Shown: positions 49,449 through 59,067 of the stretch, one piece after another | Layout of the letters: each line of letters opens with the position of its first letter | Position numbering within the stretch: position 1 is the first letter of the stretch | Assembly: GCF_017114825.1 (NCBI RefSeq) | Contig: NZ_JADEVO010000001.1 | Coordinates: 186,001-250,000 of the forward strand | DNA from: Pseudomonas gregormendelii | GTDB lineage: Bacteria > Pseudomonadota > Gammaproteobacteria > Pseudomonadales > Pseudomonadaceae | DNA length: 64,000 nt | Direction of reading: 5' to 3' | Made by a program: the position numbers and the translations under genes | The notes under the pieces: model-generated | The model's database searches: none | Seen by the model: only the letters and a program-made list of their open reading frames with translations | Told to the model about the DNA's origin: nothing

Positions 49449-49631
49449 TGTAGGAGCTGTGTAGGAGCTGTCGGGTGCAGCGAGGCTGCGATCTCGTGAT
49501 TTCCGGCAACTAAAAAGCCCCGCCCTCGGAAGAGGAGCGGGGCTTTTTATTGCGGTTGATAAGTTGTGTCGAGGTCGAGTTTGAGGTTGCCATCGAAAAG
49601 ATCGCAGCCTCGTTGCACTCGACAGCTCCTA
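49449..49631. repeat. Inverted repeat family halves flanking the grxD-bfr terminator
   Basis: TGTAGGAGCTGTCGGGTGCA + GCGAGGCTGCGATCT (about 49461-49495) is the complement of AAGATCGCAGCCTCGTTGCA + CTCGACAGCTCCTAC (49596-49631). The arms are about 100 bases apart, and the terminator sits inside the loop. The left arm also carries a duplicated TGTAGGAGCTG. Confidence 0.8.
49512..49549. terminator. Bidirectional terminator between grxD and bfr
   Basis: AAAAAGCCCCG / CGGGGCTTTTT with an 18-base middle that can itself pair (CCTC/GAGG). A and T runs on both sides let it work for both convergent genes. Confidence 0.92.
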
Positions 49632-49639
49632 CAGTGCTA

Positions 49640-50113
49640 TTACTCTTCGCCCATCTGCGACTGCAGGTAGTTCTCAAGACCAATCTTGTCGATAAGGCCC
49701 AACTGCGTTTCCAGCCAGTCGATATGTTCTTCTTCGGATTCAAGAATGTCTTCAAGCAGTTCGCGGCTGCCGAAGTCGGCAACGGTTTCGCAATGCGCGA
49801 TGGCCACCTTGAGGTCGGCATGCCCGGTGCGTTCGATGCGCAGGTCACACTCGAGCATTTCCCGGGTGTGCTCGCCGATCTGCAGCTTGCCCAGGTCCTG
49901 GACGTTCGGCAGGCCTTCCAGGAACAGGATGCGCTTGATGAGCTTGTCGGCGTGCTTCATCTCGTCGATGGATTCTTTGTACTCATGCTTGCCGAGCTTG
50001 TTCAGGCCCCAATCTTCGTACATGCGCGCATGCAGAAAATATTGATTGATCGCGACCAGCTCATTGGCAAGGATCTTGTTGAGATGCTGGATGACTGTAA
50101 TGTCGCCTTTCAT
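49640..50113 (-). CDS. bfr: Heme-type bacterioferritin
   Basis: Iron-storage protein forming 24-mer shells. The 157-residue subunit has ferroxidase ligands E18 ([12 protein letters not shown]), E51 and H54 (IDEMKHADK), E94 and E127/H130 ([11 protein letters not shown]). Met52 within DEMKHAD is the heme ligand, so this is the heme-binding (BfrB-like) form. The partner ferredoxin bfd is upstream on the same strand. Confidence 0.96.
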   Translation of the reverse strand: MKGDITVIQHLNKILANELVAINQYFLHARMYEDWGLNKLGKHEYKESIDEMKHADKLIKRILFLEGLPNVQDLGKLQIGEHTREMLECDLRIERTGHADLKVAIAHCETVADFGSRELLEDILESEEEHIDWLETQLGLIDKIGLENYLQSQMGEE

Positions 50114-50268
50114 GATGGGGTCCTGCCCTGTATTAACTGTCTATAAGGCAGAGTTTGAGCCGCTCAACTAAGAGTGTCAAACCTAAGTTATTGAAAGATA
50201 AGTGAAAATTAATCGGAATAAGAATGTTTGTGTTCCGCGTCTAGCGTCTAAGCAATTGATTTAAAGGC

Positions 50269-50296
50269 ATAAAAAAACCGGACATGAAGTCCGGTT
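50269..50296 (-). terminator. Rho-independent terminator of bfd
   Basis: On the minus strand ACCGGACTTCATGTCCGGT is followed by TTTTTTTA, directly after bfd and before bfr. Confidence 0.88.
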
Positions 50297-50312
50297 GTTT
50301 GAAATAGGGTAT

Positions 50313-50531
50313 TTAAGCGGCAGTAAATTCCACCGGGAAGGGGATCGCCGCCTGGGCGGTTTGCAGCTTGGTCAGGGTTTCACGCACCACTTCCTTGGCA
50401 AGGCAGGCGCATTTACCGCATTGGCTGGCTACGCCGGTAGCCTGACGGACTTCCTTGTAGCTGCAGCAACCTTCATAGATTGCATCGCGGATTTGACCGT
50501 CGGTGACGCCAGTGCAGAGGCAGACATACAT
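50313..50531 (-). CDS. bfd: Bacterioferritin-associated ferredoxin
   Basis: A 72-residue [2Fe-2S] protein that reduces Bfr to release stored iron. The ligands are MYVCLCTGVTD (CxC) and ASQCGKCACLA (CxxC). The start MYVCLC at 50531 is typical; an upstream in-frame ATG at 50561 adds an unlikely MSHNQRRFSL leader. A Fur-like box is about 48 bases upstream, consistent with iron-repressed expression as known for bfd. Confidence 0.96.
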   Translation of the reverse strand: MYVCLCTGVTDGQIRDAIYEGCCSYKEVRQATGVASQCGKCACLAKEVVRETLTKLQTAQAAIPFPVEFTAA

Positions 50532-50578
50532 AAGTGAGAACCGTCGCTGGTTGTGACTCAATTGCGATGGATCTTAAT

Positions 50579-50597
50579 GTTAACGAGAATGATTGTC
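50579..50597. promoter_or_regulatory. Putative Fur box upstream of bfd
   Basis: GTTAACGAGAATGATTGTC matches 14 of 19 positions of the Fur consensus GATAATGATAATCATTATC. Its position 48 bases before the bfd start fits repression by iron-loaded Fur. Confidence 0.68.
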
Positions 50598-50833
50598 AAA
50601 GTGGTTTATGAAAGCATCTCGTTATAAGGGCGTGTCTCTGACGAACGGTTCAGACTAACGGAATCATCGGCCACGATATTTTGTGGCGCTCGGGAAATCC
50701 GTTGGGGACAGGTTAAAAACCCAGTGTATGATTGCCGGTCCTTATGAAGCGGGTTCGTGTCACAGGGCTGTCGCCTGAAGGTGGCAGGCTGGCACCGACC
50801 CGGAACTTCACGTTTCTACACCAGGAGATATCA

Positions 50834-51436
50834 ATGAGCGTACTCGTAGGCAAGCAAGCCCCTGACTTCACCGTACCGGCCGTACTCGGCAATGGCGAAA
50901 TCGTAGACAGCTTCACCCTGTCGTCGGCCATCAAAGGCAAATACGGCCTGGTGTTCTTCTACCCGCTGGACTTCACTTTCGTTTGCCCGTCCGAGCTGAT
51001 CGCTCTGGACAACCGCATGTCTGACTTCAAGGCACGCAACGTCGAAGTGATCGCAGTGTCGATCGACTCGCACTTCACTCACAACGCATGGCGCAACACC
51101 CCGGTGAACAATGGCGGTATCGGCCAGGTTCGCTACACCATGGCTGCCGACATGAAGCACGAAATCGCCAAGGCCTACGACGTTGAGTCCGAAGGCGGCG
51201 TGGCTTTCCGTGGCGCGTTCCTGATCGACGACAAAGGCGTTGTCCGTTCGCAGATCATCAACGACCTGCCGCTGGGCCGTAACATGGAAGAGCTGATCCG
51301 TCTGGTCGACGCTCTGCAATTCCACGAAGAGCACGGCGAAGTCTGCCCTGCCAACTGGAAGAAAGGCGACAAGGGCATGACGGCTTCGACTGAAGGCGTT
51401 GCTGCTTACCTGACCGAGAATGCTGCTGCCCTGTAA
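50834..51436 (+). CDS. 2-Cys peroxiredoxin (AhpC/TsaA family)
   Basis: A 200-residue thiol peroxidase for hydrogen peroxide and organic peroxides. The peroxidatic Cys is in DFTFVCPSELIAL and the resolving Cys in HGEVCPANWKKG, so it is a typical 2-Cys enzyme. The start MSVLVGKQAPDFTVPAVLG follows CAGGAGATATCA; a longer frame from 50732 is not needed. A strong terminator follows. Confidence 0.95.
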   Translation: MSVLVGKQAPDFTVPAVLGNGEIVDSFTLSSAIKGKYGLVFFYPLDFTFVCPSELIALDNRMSDFKARNVEVIAVSIDSHFTHNAWRNTPVNNGGIGQVRYTMAADMKHEIAKAYDVESEGGVAFRGAFLIDDKGVVRSQIINDLPLGRNMEELIRLVDALQFHEEHGEVCPANWKKGDKGMTASTEGVAAYLTENAAAL

Positions 51437-51450
51437 GGCGCATTCGAGGC

Positions 51451-51483
51451 AAAAAAAACCGGCCATTGCGGCCGGTTTTTTTA
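51451..51483 (+). terminator. Rho-independent terminator after the peroxiredoxin
   Basis: AAAAAAAACCGGCC / GGCCGGTTTTTTT with loop ATTGC. It also has an A run on the other side and could stop rnt transcription. Confidence 0.92.
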
Positions 51484-51505
51484 TGGATGGGATAAACCGA
51501 CTGCG

Positions 51506-52180
51506 TCAGTCGTTGAAGTCTTCCCAGCCGCCCATCTGCTTCCAGCGATTGACGATGCCGCAGAACAGCTCAGCGGTTTTCTCGGTGTCGTAGCGAGCCG
51601 AGTGCGCCTCACGACCGTCGAAATCGATGTCGGCGGCCTGGCAAGCCTTGGCCAGCACGGTCTGACCGTAGGCGAGACCGGCGAGGGTTGCGGTATCGAA
51701 GCTGGAGAACGGATGAAACGGGTTACGTTTCATGTCCAGGCGCGCAACGGCTGCGTTGAGGAAGCCCAGGTCGAAGCTGCTGTTGTGGCCGACCAGGATC
51801 GCGCGCTTGCAACCGTTGGCTTTGAGTGCCTTGCGGATGCCGCGGAAAATATCAGTCAGTGCAGCTTCTTCGCTCACCGCCATGCGCAGGGGGTGATCGA
51901 GCTTAATCCCGGTGAACTCCAATGCTGCCGCTTCAATGTTCGCCCCTTCAAAAGGCTCTACACGGAAGAAGTAGGTGTGGTCCGGATACACGAAGCCTTT
52001 TTCATCCATGGCAATCGTGGTGGCGGCGATTTCCAGCAGGGCGTCAGTGGCAGAGTTGAAACCACCGGTTTCAACGTCGACAACGACTGGCAGGTACCCA
52101 CGGAAGCGGGCAGCCATCGGGTGGCGTGAACCACCGCCGCCTTGACCTTCCTGTTCGTCGTCGTAATGGTCTTCACTCAC
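51506..52180 (-). CDS. rnt: Ribonuclease T
   Basis: A 3'-5' exoribonuclease of the DEDDh group that trims tRNA and other stable RNA 3' ends. The acidic residues are in [11 protein letters not shown] (D, E), [13 protein letters not shown] (D) and [14 protein letters not shown] (H...D). The 224-residue protein begins [12 protein letters not shown]. Its start overlaps the pyrC stop by four bases (ATGA). Confidence 0.96.
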   Translation of the reverse strand: MSEDHYDDEQEGQGGGGSRHPMAARFRGYLPVVVDVETGGFNSATDALLEIAATTIAMDEKGFVYPDHTYFFRVEPFEGANIEAAALEFTGIKLDHPLRMAVSEEAALTDIFRGIRKALKANGCKRAILVGHNSSFDLGFLNAAVARLDMKRNPFHPFSSFDTATLAGLAYGQTVLAKACQAADIDFDGREAHSARYDTEKTAELFCGIVNRWKQMGGWEDFND

Positions 52181-53223
52181 GCGTGTTCCTCCAGCAGGCG
52201 CCAGCGCAGTTTTTCACCGGCGCGCAGCGGGATAACGGTCAGCTCGCCAAATGGCAGGCTGGTAGGGGCGGTCCACTCCTCGCGGACCAGGGTGATGCGA
52301 TCGGTGTTCGCCGGCAGGCCGTAAAAGCTCGGGCCGTTGAGGCTGGCGAAGGCTTCGAGCTTGTCCAGCGCGTTGCGTTGTTCAAATGCCTCGGCGTACA
52401 TCTCGATTGCCGCATAAGCGGTGTAGCAACCGGCACAACCGCAGGCGGCTTCTTTAGCGTGCTGGGCGTGCGGCGCCGAATCGGTACCCAGGAAGAACTT
52501 GGCGCTGCCGCTGGTGGCGGCGTCGAGCAGGGCTTCCTGGTGGGTATTGCGCTTGAGGATCGGCAGGCAGTAGAAGTGCGGCCGAATCCCGCCCACCAGC
52601 ATGTGATTGCGGTTGTACAGCAAGTGATGCGCGGTGATGGTTGCGCCGACGTTGGCCGAGGCTTCGTTGACGAACTGCACGGCGTCTTTGGTGGTGATGT
52701 GTTCGAACACCACCTTGAGGGTCGGGAAACGCTCGACCACTCGACGCATGTGCTCGTCGATGAAGATTTTCTCCCGATCGAAGACGTCGACATCGCCACG
52801 GGTGACTTCACCATGGATCAGCAAGGGCATACCGACTTCGGCCATGGCCTCGATTGCCGGGAAGATCTTGTCGATGCTGGTGACGCCAGAGTCCGAGTTG
52901 GTGGTGGCACCGGCCGGATACAGCTTGGCGGCGTGCACGAATCCACTGGCCTTGGCCTCGCGAATTTCTTCAGGCTGGGTGCGGTCGGTCAGGTACAGCA
53001 CCATCAGCGGTTCGAACTGGCTGCCAGATGGGCGCGCGGCGAGGATCCGCTGGCGATAGCCATCGGCTTCAGCCGCATTGCGTACCGGAGGTACCAGGTT
53101 GGGCATGATGATGGCGCGACCAAAGGTGCGCGCGACATCCGCGACGGTATTGGTCAACACGGCACCATCGCGAAGATGAATGTGCCAGTCGTCGGGACGC
53201 AGCAGGGTCAGGCGGTCGGACAT
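52177..53223 (-). CDS. pyrC: Dihydroorotase, class II
   Basis: Third step of pyrimidine synthesis. The 348-residue zinc enzyme has [13 protein letters not shown] (HxH), the probable carbamylated Lys in [11 protein letters not shown], metal-binding His in [11 protein letters not shown] and [11 protein letters not shown], and the catalytic Asp in [10 protein letters not shown]. It precedes rnt on the same strand and overlaps it. Confidence 0.97.
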   Translation of the reverse strand: MSDRLTLLRPDDWHIHLRDGAVLTNTVADVARTFGRAIIMPNLVPPVRNAAEADGYRQRILAARPSGSQFEPLMVLYLTDRTQPEEIREAKASGFVHAAKLYPAGATTNSDSGVTSIDKIFPAIEAMAEVGMPLLIHGEVTRGDVDVFDREKIFIDEHMRRVVERFPTLKVVFEHITTKDAVQFVNEASANVGATITAHHLLYNRNHMLVGGIRPHFYCLPILKRNTHQEALLDAATSGSAKFFLGTDSAPHAQHAKEAACGCAGCYTAYAAIEMYAEAFEQRNALDKLEAFASLNGPSFYGLPANTDRITLVREEWTAPTSLPFGELTVIPLRAGEKLRWRLLEEHA

Positions 53224-53382
53224 GAGGGGATTCCAGGCGGGTCAAACTGAGGGGAATGCTACCGGAAAAGACTCTTCCAGGCACTCGCTATCAAGTTTTG
53301 CGACAACCTTCCGATATCCAACAGGTACGCCGTAAACAAGTCGGCGTCCGTCTTTCAGTTGTCGAAGCCAGTGGAGCCTCCC

Positions 53383-54300
53383 GTGCGCCAGCGATATTTA
53401 GCCTTGCTCAGTGTGTTTACCAGCGTCCCCGCGATGGCGCTGACTTTCCAGACCCGCCTGGAGAACACCGAGTGGACGGTCGCCGGCGACCGGTTCGAAT
53501 GCCGTCTGGCCCAGCCCATCACGGACTTCGGTGCGGGCGAGTTCGTTCGCCGCGCGGGCGAGCAGGCGGTGTTCCGTCTGACGGCCTACAACGCGATGAT
53601 CGGCGGCGGGTCGGCGACGCTGCTGGCCGCTGCGGCTCCCTGGCAGCCGGGACGTGGCGACATCAACCTGGGCTCGGTGCATATCGGCAGTGGCAACGTG
53701 CTTTTTAATACGTCCCAGGTCCAGGCCGGCCGCTTGATCAGCGGCTTGCTCGACGGCCGCAGCCCGGTGATCCGGCATTCGTCAGGCGATGGGCGAGTGT
53801 CGGAAGTGCGCCTGTTACCAGTCAGGTTCAGTCAGGCGTTCAATGAGTACCAAGGCTGCGTGGCGAAGCTGTTGCCGAAGAATTTCGAACAGGTGAGGCA
53901 GTTACAGATCGGTTTTCCCGGAGAAAGCCTGGACCTCGACGCGCGCGCCAAGGCTCAGTTGCAGGTGATGCTGGAGTACATGAAGGCCGATCCAACGGTC
54001 AATCACATCGAACTCGATGGGCACTCCGACAACAGCGGCAACCGCCTGACCAACCGTGACCTGTCACGTCGCCGAGCGCTGGCGGTGATGGAGTTCTTCA
54101 AGGCCAATGGCATCCTGGAGTCGCAGGTAACCCTGCGTTTCCACGGCGAGCGGTATCCGTTGGCACCCAATACCAACGCCGCCAACCGGGCGAAGAACCG
54201 GCGGGTGGCCGTGCGTCTTGAGCGCGTGGCTGCAGACAAGGCCGCCCCTCAAGTCGCCCCGCAGACCAACACTCCCGGGGCCGCGCCTGCAACTTCCTGA
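53383..54300 (+). CDS. motY: Sodium-type/accessory flagellar stator protein MotY
   Basis: Outer-membrane-associated T-ring component needed for stable stator assembly in Pseudomonas. The 305-residue form starts at GTG (reads VRQRYLALLSVFTSVPAM, a signal peptide) with GGAG seven bases upstream; an earlier TTG at 53359 is less likely. The N-terminal MotY domain (TFQTRLENTEWTVAGDRFEC) is followed by an OmpA-type peptidoglycan-binding domain (HIELDGHSDNSGNRL, SRRRALAVMEFF, RAKNRRVAVRLER). Placement next to pyrC and argG is as in P. aeruginosa. Confidence 0.93.
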   Translation: MRQRYLALLSVFTSVPAMALTFQTRLENTEWTVAGDRFECRLAQPITDFGAGEFVRRAGEQAVFRLTAYNAMIGGGSATLLAAAAPWQPGRGDINLGSVHIGSGNVLFNTSQVQAGRLISGLLDGRSPVIRHSSGDGRVSEVRLLPVRFSQAFNEYQGCVAKLLPKNFEQVRQLQIGFPGESLDLDARAKAQLQVMLEYMKADPTVNHIELDGHSDNSGNRLTNRDLSRRRALAVMEFFKANGILESQVTLRFHGERYPLAPNTNAANRAKNRRVAVRLERVAADKAAPQVAPQTNTPGAAPATS

Positions 54301-54429
54301 CCGGCGAGTCATCGTCGCGCTCTCGACAGAATCTGTCGCTTCGTCGTCATAAGCTGTCGCGCCTCTGTAAATTAACGCGCATGACCGGTAGACTCGACGG
54401 CTTTCCGTAGAACCCCGTGGAGTGATGGC

Positions 54430-55647
54430 ATGGCGGACGTAAACAAGGTCGTTCTGGCGTATTCCGGCGGCCTGGACACTTCGGTGATCCTCAAGTGGCT
54501 GCAGGATACTTATAACTGTGAAGTGGTGACTTTCACCGCTGACCTGGGTCAGGGCGAAGAGGTCGAACCTGCACGCGCCAAGGCTCAGGCCATGGGCGTC
54601 AAAGAGATCTACATCGACGACTTGCGCGAAGAGTTCGTGCGCGATTTCGTTTTCCCGATGTTCCGCGCCAACACCGTTTACGAAGGCGAGTACCTGCTGG
54701 GTACTTCCATCGCTCGTCCGTTGATCGCCAAGCGCCTGATCGAAATCGCCAACGAAACCGGCGCTGACGCCATTTCCCACGGTGCCACCGGTAAAGGTAA
54801 CGACCAGGTTCGTTTCGAACTGGGCGCGTATGCCTTGAAGCCTGGTGTGAAAGTGATCGCTCCGTGGCGTGAGTGGGACCTGCTGTCCCGTGAAAAACTG
54901 ATGGATTACGCCGAGAAGCACGCGATTCCGATCGAGCGTCACGGCAAGAAGAAGTCCCCGTACTCGATGGATGCCAACCTGCTGCACATCTCCTATGAGG
55001 GCGGCGTGCTGGAAGACACCTGGACCGAGCACGAAGAAGACATGTGGAAATGGACCGTCTCCCCGGAGAAGGCTCCAGACAAGGCGCAATACCTGGAACT
55101 GACCTACCGCAACGGCGACATCGTCGCGCTGGACGGCGTCGAGATGACCCCGGCCACCGTGCTGGCGACCCTTAACCGCATAGGTGGCGAACACGGCATC
55201 GGTCGTCTGGACATCGTCGAGAACCGCTATGTGGGCATGAAGTCCCGTGGCTGTTACGAGACCCCAGGCGGCACTATCATGCTGCGCGCCCACCGGGCGA
55301 TCGAATCGATCACCCTGGACCGTGAAGTGGCTCACCTCAAAGACGAGCTGATGCCTAAATACGCCAGCCTGATCTACACCGGTTACTGGTGGAGCCCTGA
55401 GCGTCTGATGCTGCAACAGATGATCGACGCATCCCAGGCCCACGTGAATGGTGTTGTGCGCCTGAAGCTGTACAAAGGCAACGTGATCGTCACCGGTCGC
55501 AAGTCTGACGAATCCTTGTTCGATGCCAATATCGCAACGTTCGAAGAAGACGGCGGAGCCTACAACCAGGCGGACGCAGCGGGCTTTATCAAGCTCAACG
55601 CGTTGCGCATGCGCATTGCCGCGAACAAGGGCCGCAAGCTGTTCTGA
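54430..55647 (+). CDS. argG: Argininosuccinate synthase
   Basis: Joins citrulline and aspartate with ATP. The 405-residue protein has the PP-motif [52 protein letters not shown] and [19 protein letters not shown]. Upstream CGTGGAGTG provides the ribosome-binding site. It is on its own transcript, ending at the hairpin that follows. Confidence 0.97.
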   Translation: MADVNKVVLAYSGGLDTSVILKWLQDTYNCEVVTFTADLGQGEEVEPARAKAQAMGVKEIYIDDLREEFVRDFVFPMFRANTVYEGEYLLGTSIARPLIAKRLIEIANETGADAISHGATGKGNDQVRFELGAYALKPGVKVIAPWREWDLLSREKLMDYAEKHAIPIERHGKKKSPYSMDANLLHISYEGGVLEDTWTEHEEDMWKWTVSPEKAPDKAQYLELTYRNGDIVALDGVEMTPATVLATLNRIGGEHGIGRLDIVENRYVGMKSRGCYETPGGTIMLRAHRAIESITLDREVAHLKDELMPKYASLIYTGYWWSPERLMLQQMIDASQAHVNGVVRLKLYKGNVIVTGRKSDESLFDANIATFEEDGGAYNQADAAGFIKLNALRMRIAANKGRKLF

Positions 55648-55667
55648 GCCCTGTGAGCCAATGAATG

Positions 55668-55701
55668 AAAGGCCTTGTCATCGACAAGGCCTTTTTTTTT
55701 G
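55668..55701 (+). terminator. Rho-independent terminator of argG
   Basis: AAAGGCCTTGTC / GACAAGGCCTTT with loop ATC followed by a long T run, 21 bases after the argG stop. Confidence 0.93.
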
Positions 55702-56314
55702 TCATTCGTGCCTGCCATCGGCGGTGCGCGTTGGTTTGCGTGTGTCCACTGGCGTCCCGCCTCGGCAGGCTTCAGATAACGTTGCGAATATCGCAAATAT
55801 TGACATGGGGTTGGTTGGTGTTTGCTTGATTCTGTCCATTGTTTTTACTTGTTTGATTGTATGTTTAATTAGCAAATAGTTTGAACATTGTGGGTGTTGG
55901 CCGGTGCATGATAAGCGTCCAGAGTTGTTCGTTTAATGTGCCTGCTTTTCACTAGGATCGATCAAGGCTTTTTTCGGTAATTATTGCTCACTGTTGCGCA
56001 TCTATCGTGGTTACTTCATTTGTTTTATTGTTGGTGCTGATCTGATAAGTCGTGCCGAATACGTAAATATCTGGAATTGTAAGAAATCCCCGATCTCGCA
56101 TTCCGATACAAAAAAACCCGGGCAAACGGATTTTGGTGGTCAGTACCCTCACTCCTGTTCGCTCAGTTCAAGGATTTTTTGTAGGAATTTTCTTTATGTT
56201 TTGTAGGGTATGTCTCTTGGTGAGGGCGCGCAGGGGACGCACCGTGCCAAGGGTGAAACGACTAGGCTATTGTGCTGGTTCTAAAAATTCGAACAGCGAA
56301 AATTGGACTTGCCC
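55702..56314. other. AT-rich gap upstream of the LuxR-type regulator
   Basis: About 610 bases with much lower GC than the flanks and no convincing gene. A 24-codon frame at 55805-55879 (MGLVGVCLILSIVFTCLIVC + LISK) would make a hydrophobic peptide but has no clear ribosome-binding site. A 70-codon frame at 55994-56206 has a random-looking composition. Spacers this AT-rich in Pseudomonas often hold regulated promoters or traces of foreign DNA; I see no repeat or mobile element. Confidence 0.45.
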
Positions 56315-56941
56315 ATGAATAAAGTGCAGATCGTGGATGATCACCCCGTCATTCGTCTTGCGGTGCGTTTGCTGATGGAACGTCATGGCTACGAGGTCGT
56401 TGCAGAGACCGATAATGGTGTAGACGCATTGCAACATGCCCGCGACTATACGCCGGACATTGTCATTCTGGATATTGGGATACCGAAGTTGGACGGGTTG
56501 GAAGTCATTGCGCGGCTGGCATCTTCTGCGATGCCGATGAAAGTACTGATATTGACATCGCAGGCGCCGGGGCGTTTTTCCATGCGTTGCATGCAGTTGG
56601 GCGCTGCCGGGTATGTCTGCAAACAGCAGGATCTCACAGAGTTGTTAAGTGCGATCAAAGCGGTGCTGTCGGGCTACAGTTACTTTCCCAATCAGGCGCT
56701 GCATACAGTGCGCTCCAGTCTAGGCAATGCCAGTGAAGCCGATATGGTGGATCGGCTATCGGGGCGCGAAATGATGGTCTTGCAACAATTGGCAAGAGGA
56801 AAAACCAACAAGGAAATTGCCGACGGAATGTTCCTCAGCAACAAGACCGTCAGCACTTACAAAACCCGCTTGCTGCTTAAACTCAATGCACGCTCCCTGG
56901 TCGACCTGATCGAGTTGGCTCAACGCAATGGCCTGGTGTGA
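56315..56941 (+). CDS. Orphan LuxR/NarL-type response regulator (BvgA/EvgA-like)
   Basis: A 208-residue two-domain regulator. The receiver (VQIVDDHPVIRLAVRLLMER, phosphoacceptor in VILDIGIPKLDG, KVLILTSQ) is followed by a GerE-type HTH (LSGREMMVLQQLARGKTNKE, MFLSNKTVSTYKTRLLLKLN). This layout is shared by BvgA, EvgA and RocA-type regulators. The start MNKVQIVDDHP is the natural one; TTGGA is the only upstream match to a ribosome site. No kinase gene is adjacent, so its partner is elsewhere. It sits beside AT-rich DNA. Confidence 0.88.
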   Translation: MNKVQIVDDHPVIRLAVRLLMERHGYEVVAETDNGVDALQHARDYTPDIVILDIGIPKLDGLEVIARLASSAMPMKVLILTSQAPGRFSMRCMQLGAAGYVCKQQDLTELLSAIKAVLSGYSYFPNQALHTVRSSLGNASEADMVDRLSGREMMVLQQLARGKTNKEIADGMFLSNKTVSTYKTRLLLKLNARSLVDLIELAQRNGLV

Positions 56942-56975
56942 AGGCGCAGGCCCTGATCATGCTTCATACAAAGTA

Positions 56976-57001
56976 AAAAGCCTCCGTTTCGGGAGGCTTT
57001 C
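56976..57001 (+). terminator. Terminator between the LuxR-type regulator and the PA3496-family gene
   Basis: AAAGCCTCC / GGAGGCTTT with loop GTTTCG. It can serve both convergent genes. Confidence 0.85.
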
Positions 57002-57006
57002 AGGTT

Positions 57007-57186
57007 TCACAAGTCAAAATCGTAATCGGCCAATTGCTTTTGCAGTCGGCGCTCCTCCAACATATTATCGATGGTGCGGCGCTTGCTCAGGTTGGTCTTT
57101 GCCACTTCCACCACCGGTTCGGCGTCATCAGCCTCCACGGGAGTAAAATCGTCTTCGACGTCCAATTGCTCTTTGCCAGTGCTCAT
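57007..57186 (-). CDS. PA3496-family small protein (putative envelope integrity protein)
   Basis: A 59-residue acidic protein, MSTGKEQLDVEDDFTPVEAD ... KRRTIDNMLEERRLQKQLAD + YDFDL. CTGGAGTTAACCT precedes the ATG, a good ribosome site. The basic KRRTIDNMLEERRL segment after an acidic N-terminus and the position beside nth match the PA3496 family of Pseudomonas. Its function is not established; the 'envelope integrity' label is from family naming only. Confidence 0.82.
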   Translation of the reverse strand: MSTGKEQLDVEDDFTPVEADDAEPVVEVAKTNLSKRRTIDNMLEERRLQKQLADYDFDL

Positions 57187-57292
57187 AGGTTAACTCCAGG
57201 CTAAAGATGCCTTTGGCGCCTCTTATATCGATAATCTCCCAGCGGGTAAAAAAGATTTTTTCAATCGGTTGATAAAGAAACCTAATAGTCAC

Positions 57293-57931
57293 TCAATCGT
57301 CCGAAGTCTTGTGCTTGTATTCGCACAGGTCTTCGATGCGGCAACTGCCACACCGCGGCTTGCGGGCCAGGCACACATAGCGCCCGTGGAGGATCAGCCA
57401 GTGGTGGGAATCAAGCAAAAATTGCTTGGGCACAAACTTCATCAACTTGGTCTCGACCTCCACCACGTTCTTGCCTGGCGCTATACCCGTTCGGTTGCTC
57501 ACCCGGAAAATGTGAGTGTCAACGGCCATGGTCAATTGCCGAAATGCGGTGTTGAGGACCACATTTGCTGTTTTGCGACCCACGCCCGGCAGCGCTTCCA
57601 GTTCTTCGCGGGTTTGCGGCACTTCACCGCCGTGGCGTTCCACCAACAGGCGACAGGTCTCGATGACATTCTTCGCCTTGCTGTTGAACAGGCCGATGGT
57701 CTTGATGTACTCCGACAGACCCTCGATCCCCAGCGCATGAATGGCCGCCGGAGTATTGGCGACCGGGTAAAGCCTGGCTGTGGCTTTGTTGACGCCTACG
57801 TCGGTTGACTGCGCCGAGAGGATTACCGCGATCAGTAGTTCGAACGCAGAAGAGTAGGCAAGCTCGGTTTTCGGTTCCGGGTTGTCTTCATGCAGCCTGC
57901 GGAAAATTTCCAGACGTTTTGCGGCATTCAT
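57293..57931 (-). CDS. nth: Endonuclease III
   Basis: DNA glycosylase/AP lyase for oxidised pyrimidines. The 212-residue protein has the helix-hairpin-helix LEALPGVGRKTANVVLN with the catalytic Lys, the catalytic Asp in AVDTHIFRVSNR, and the [4Fe-4S] ligands in CLARKPRCGSCRIEDLC (C-x6-C-x2-C-x5-C). It is the last gene of the rnf cluster direction, an arrangement conserved in gamma-proteobacteria. Confidence 0.97.
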   Translation of the reverse strand: MNAAKRLEIFRRLHEDNPEPKTELAYSSAFELLIAVILSAQSTDVGVNKATARLYPVANTPAAIHALGIEGLSEYIKTIGLFNSKAKNVIETCRLLVERHGGEVPQTREELEALPGVGRKTANVVLNTAFRQLTMAVDTHIFRVSNRTGIAPGKNVVEVETKLMKFVPKQFLLDSHHWLILHGRYVCLARKPRCGSCRIEDLCEYKHKTSDD

Positions 57932-57955
57932 GTGAAGTGCGTTTCCTCGCAGGAG

Positions 57956-58462
57956 TCAATTCGATGAGATGGGGCGCGCCCAGGCTTGCCGTGCAGCGAT
58001 CAGCAGTCCGAGCACAATGAACCCCCCCGGGGCCAGCGTGGCCAGGCGCAGCCCGCTGTCGCCAAGCAGCTCGCGCAACAGGCCCAGGCCTACCATCAGT
58101 ACGCCAAATATTGCGGCCTGGCGCAGGCGATCAAGCACTGGGCGCTGATGAAATCCACTGTATTCGAGCACCACGCATTGCAAGGCAATCAGTCCTGAGT
58201 AAAGTCCCAGTTGCTGGTGCCACTGCAAGGCCATAGCTTGCAGGGCCAGTTGCAGGCAACTGGTGAACGTTGCCGCGACGATCACTGCGGCCACCAGCCG
58301 GCTTGCGGGCGTCAGCCGCAGGCGCAGCCCCGCCATGGCCAAGCCGAACACGCTGATGACGACAACGAACATCAGCCATACGCCCAGCGCGGGCATCCAC
58401 GAATACGTGGCACCGATCAACGGTGTCAGCATCAGAGCACCTGGCAAGGATGACCTTTTCAT
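57956..58462 (-). CDS. rnfE: RnfE-like membrane subunit, shortened and atypical
   Basis: A 168-residue membrane protein with about five helices, shorter than usual RnfE/RsxE (about 230). The end LAPGGFIVLGLLIAARQAWA and LGLLRELLGDSGL match the family. The first membrane Cys of the family (LCPLLA) is replaced: here LTPLIG (T13). The second is kept as C96 in LIALQCVVLE. In Rnf and NQR these cysteines, with those of RnfA, bind a [2Fe-2S] cluster in the membrane. It overlaps rnfG by four bases. Confidence 0.85.
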   Translation of the reverse strand: MKRSSLPGALMLTPLIGATYSWMPALGVWLMFVVVISVFGLAMAGLRLRLTPASRLVAAVIVAATFTSCLQLALQAMALQWHQQLGLYSGLIALQCVVLEYSGFHQRPVLDRLRQAAIFGVLMVGLGLLRELLGDSGLRLATLAPGGFIVLGLLIAARQAWARPISSN

Positions 58463-59067
58463 TCGTCACTACCCCCAATCAAGGCCTGCCGATGTTCGTC
58501 GAAATAGCGTAACGCGTCATGGATGGCATTGATCGCCGCCCGTGAGGTGATGGTTGCGCCGGCAATCTGGTCGAACTGCCCCTGATCCTTTTTCAGCGCC
58601 CATCCCGCGTCGACAGGATCGGCGCGTGACCGGCCGGCAAACACCTGGAGCCAGCCCTGCGGCCAGTCGGCGATATGAGCGCCGAGCCCCGGAGTTTCCG
58701 AGTGCTTGAGGGTCTTGACTGCCAGCAGCCTGCCGTCGGGACCGATGGCGATCATCAAGTCAATGCTGCCCGCATAACCCAGGGTCTGGCTGCGCAGCAA
58801 CAAGGCAATGACCTGTCCGGATCGCGTCGCGCGGTAGCCGCCGAGCAGGGTGCTATGGGCCAGCTTGACGTCGGCGAGGCTAAGCGGTTGCTCCAGTGGC
58901 TGATTGTCATAGCTGTCAGGCGCGAGCATGTCGAGCAAGTGACGACTGTCGAGCAGGCGTTGTTGCTCGGCAATACGCGGTGCGGCCGTATGCTGGACGA
59001 ACCAGGTCCCGCCGGTGCCCAGCACCGCCAGTAACGCCAGGGTGGCAATGCTCGTGGTTCGATTCAT
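58459..59067 (-). CDS. rnfG: RnfG, FMN-carrying subunit
   Basis: A 202-residue protein with one N-terminal helix (TSIATLALLAVLGTGGTWFV) and a periplasmic domain. The covalent FMN site is QIAGATITSRAAINAI (GAT with the flavinylated Thr). KTLKHSETPGLGAHIADWPQ is the conserved RnfG/NqrC segment. It overlaps rnfD and rnfE by four bases each. Confidence 0.93.
   Translation of the reverse strand: MNRTTSIATLALLAVLGTGGTWFVQHTAAPRIAEQQRLLDSRHLLDMLAPDSYDNQPLEQPLSLADVKLAHSTLLGGYRATRSGQVIALLLRSQTLGYAGSIDLMIAIGPDGRLLAVKTLKHSETPGLGAHIADWPQGWLQVFAGRSRADPVDAGWALKKDQGQFDQIAGATITSRAAINAIHDALRYFDEHRQALIGGSDE

Noticed and set aside
54064..55443. Minus-strand frame of 459 codons across motY and argG
   Set aside because: Shadow of two well-defined genes on the plus strand, spanning their junction.
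55994..56206. 70-codon frame upstream of the LuxR-type regulator
   Set aside because: No ribosome site, random-looking composition, and AT-rich DNA gives few constraints; not called as a gene.
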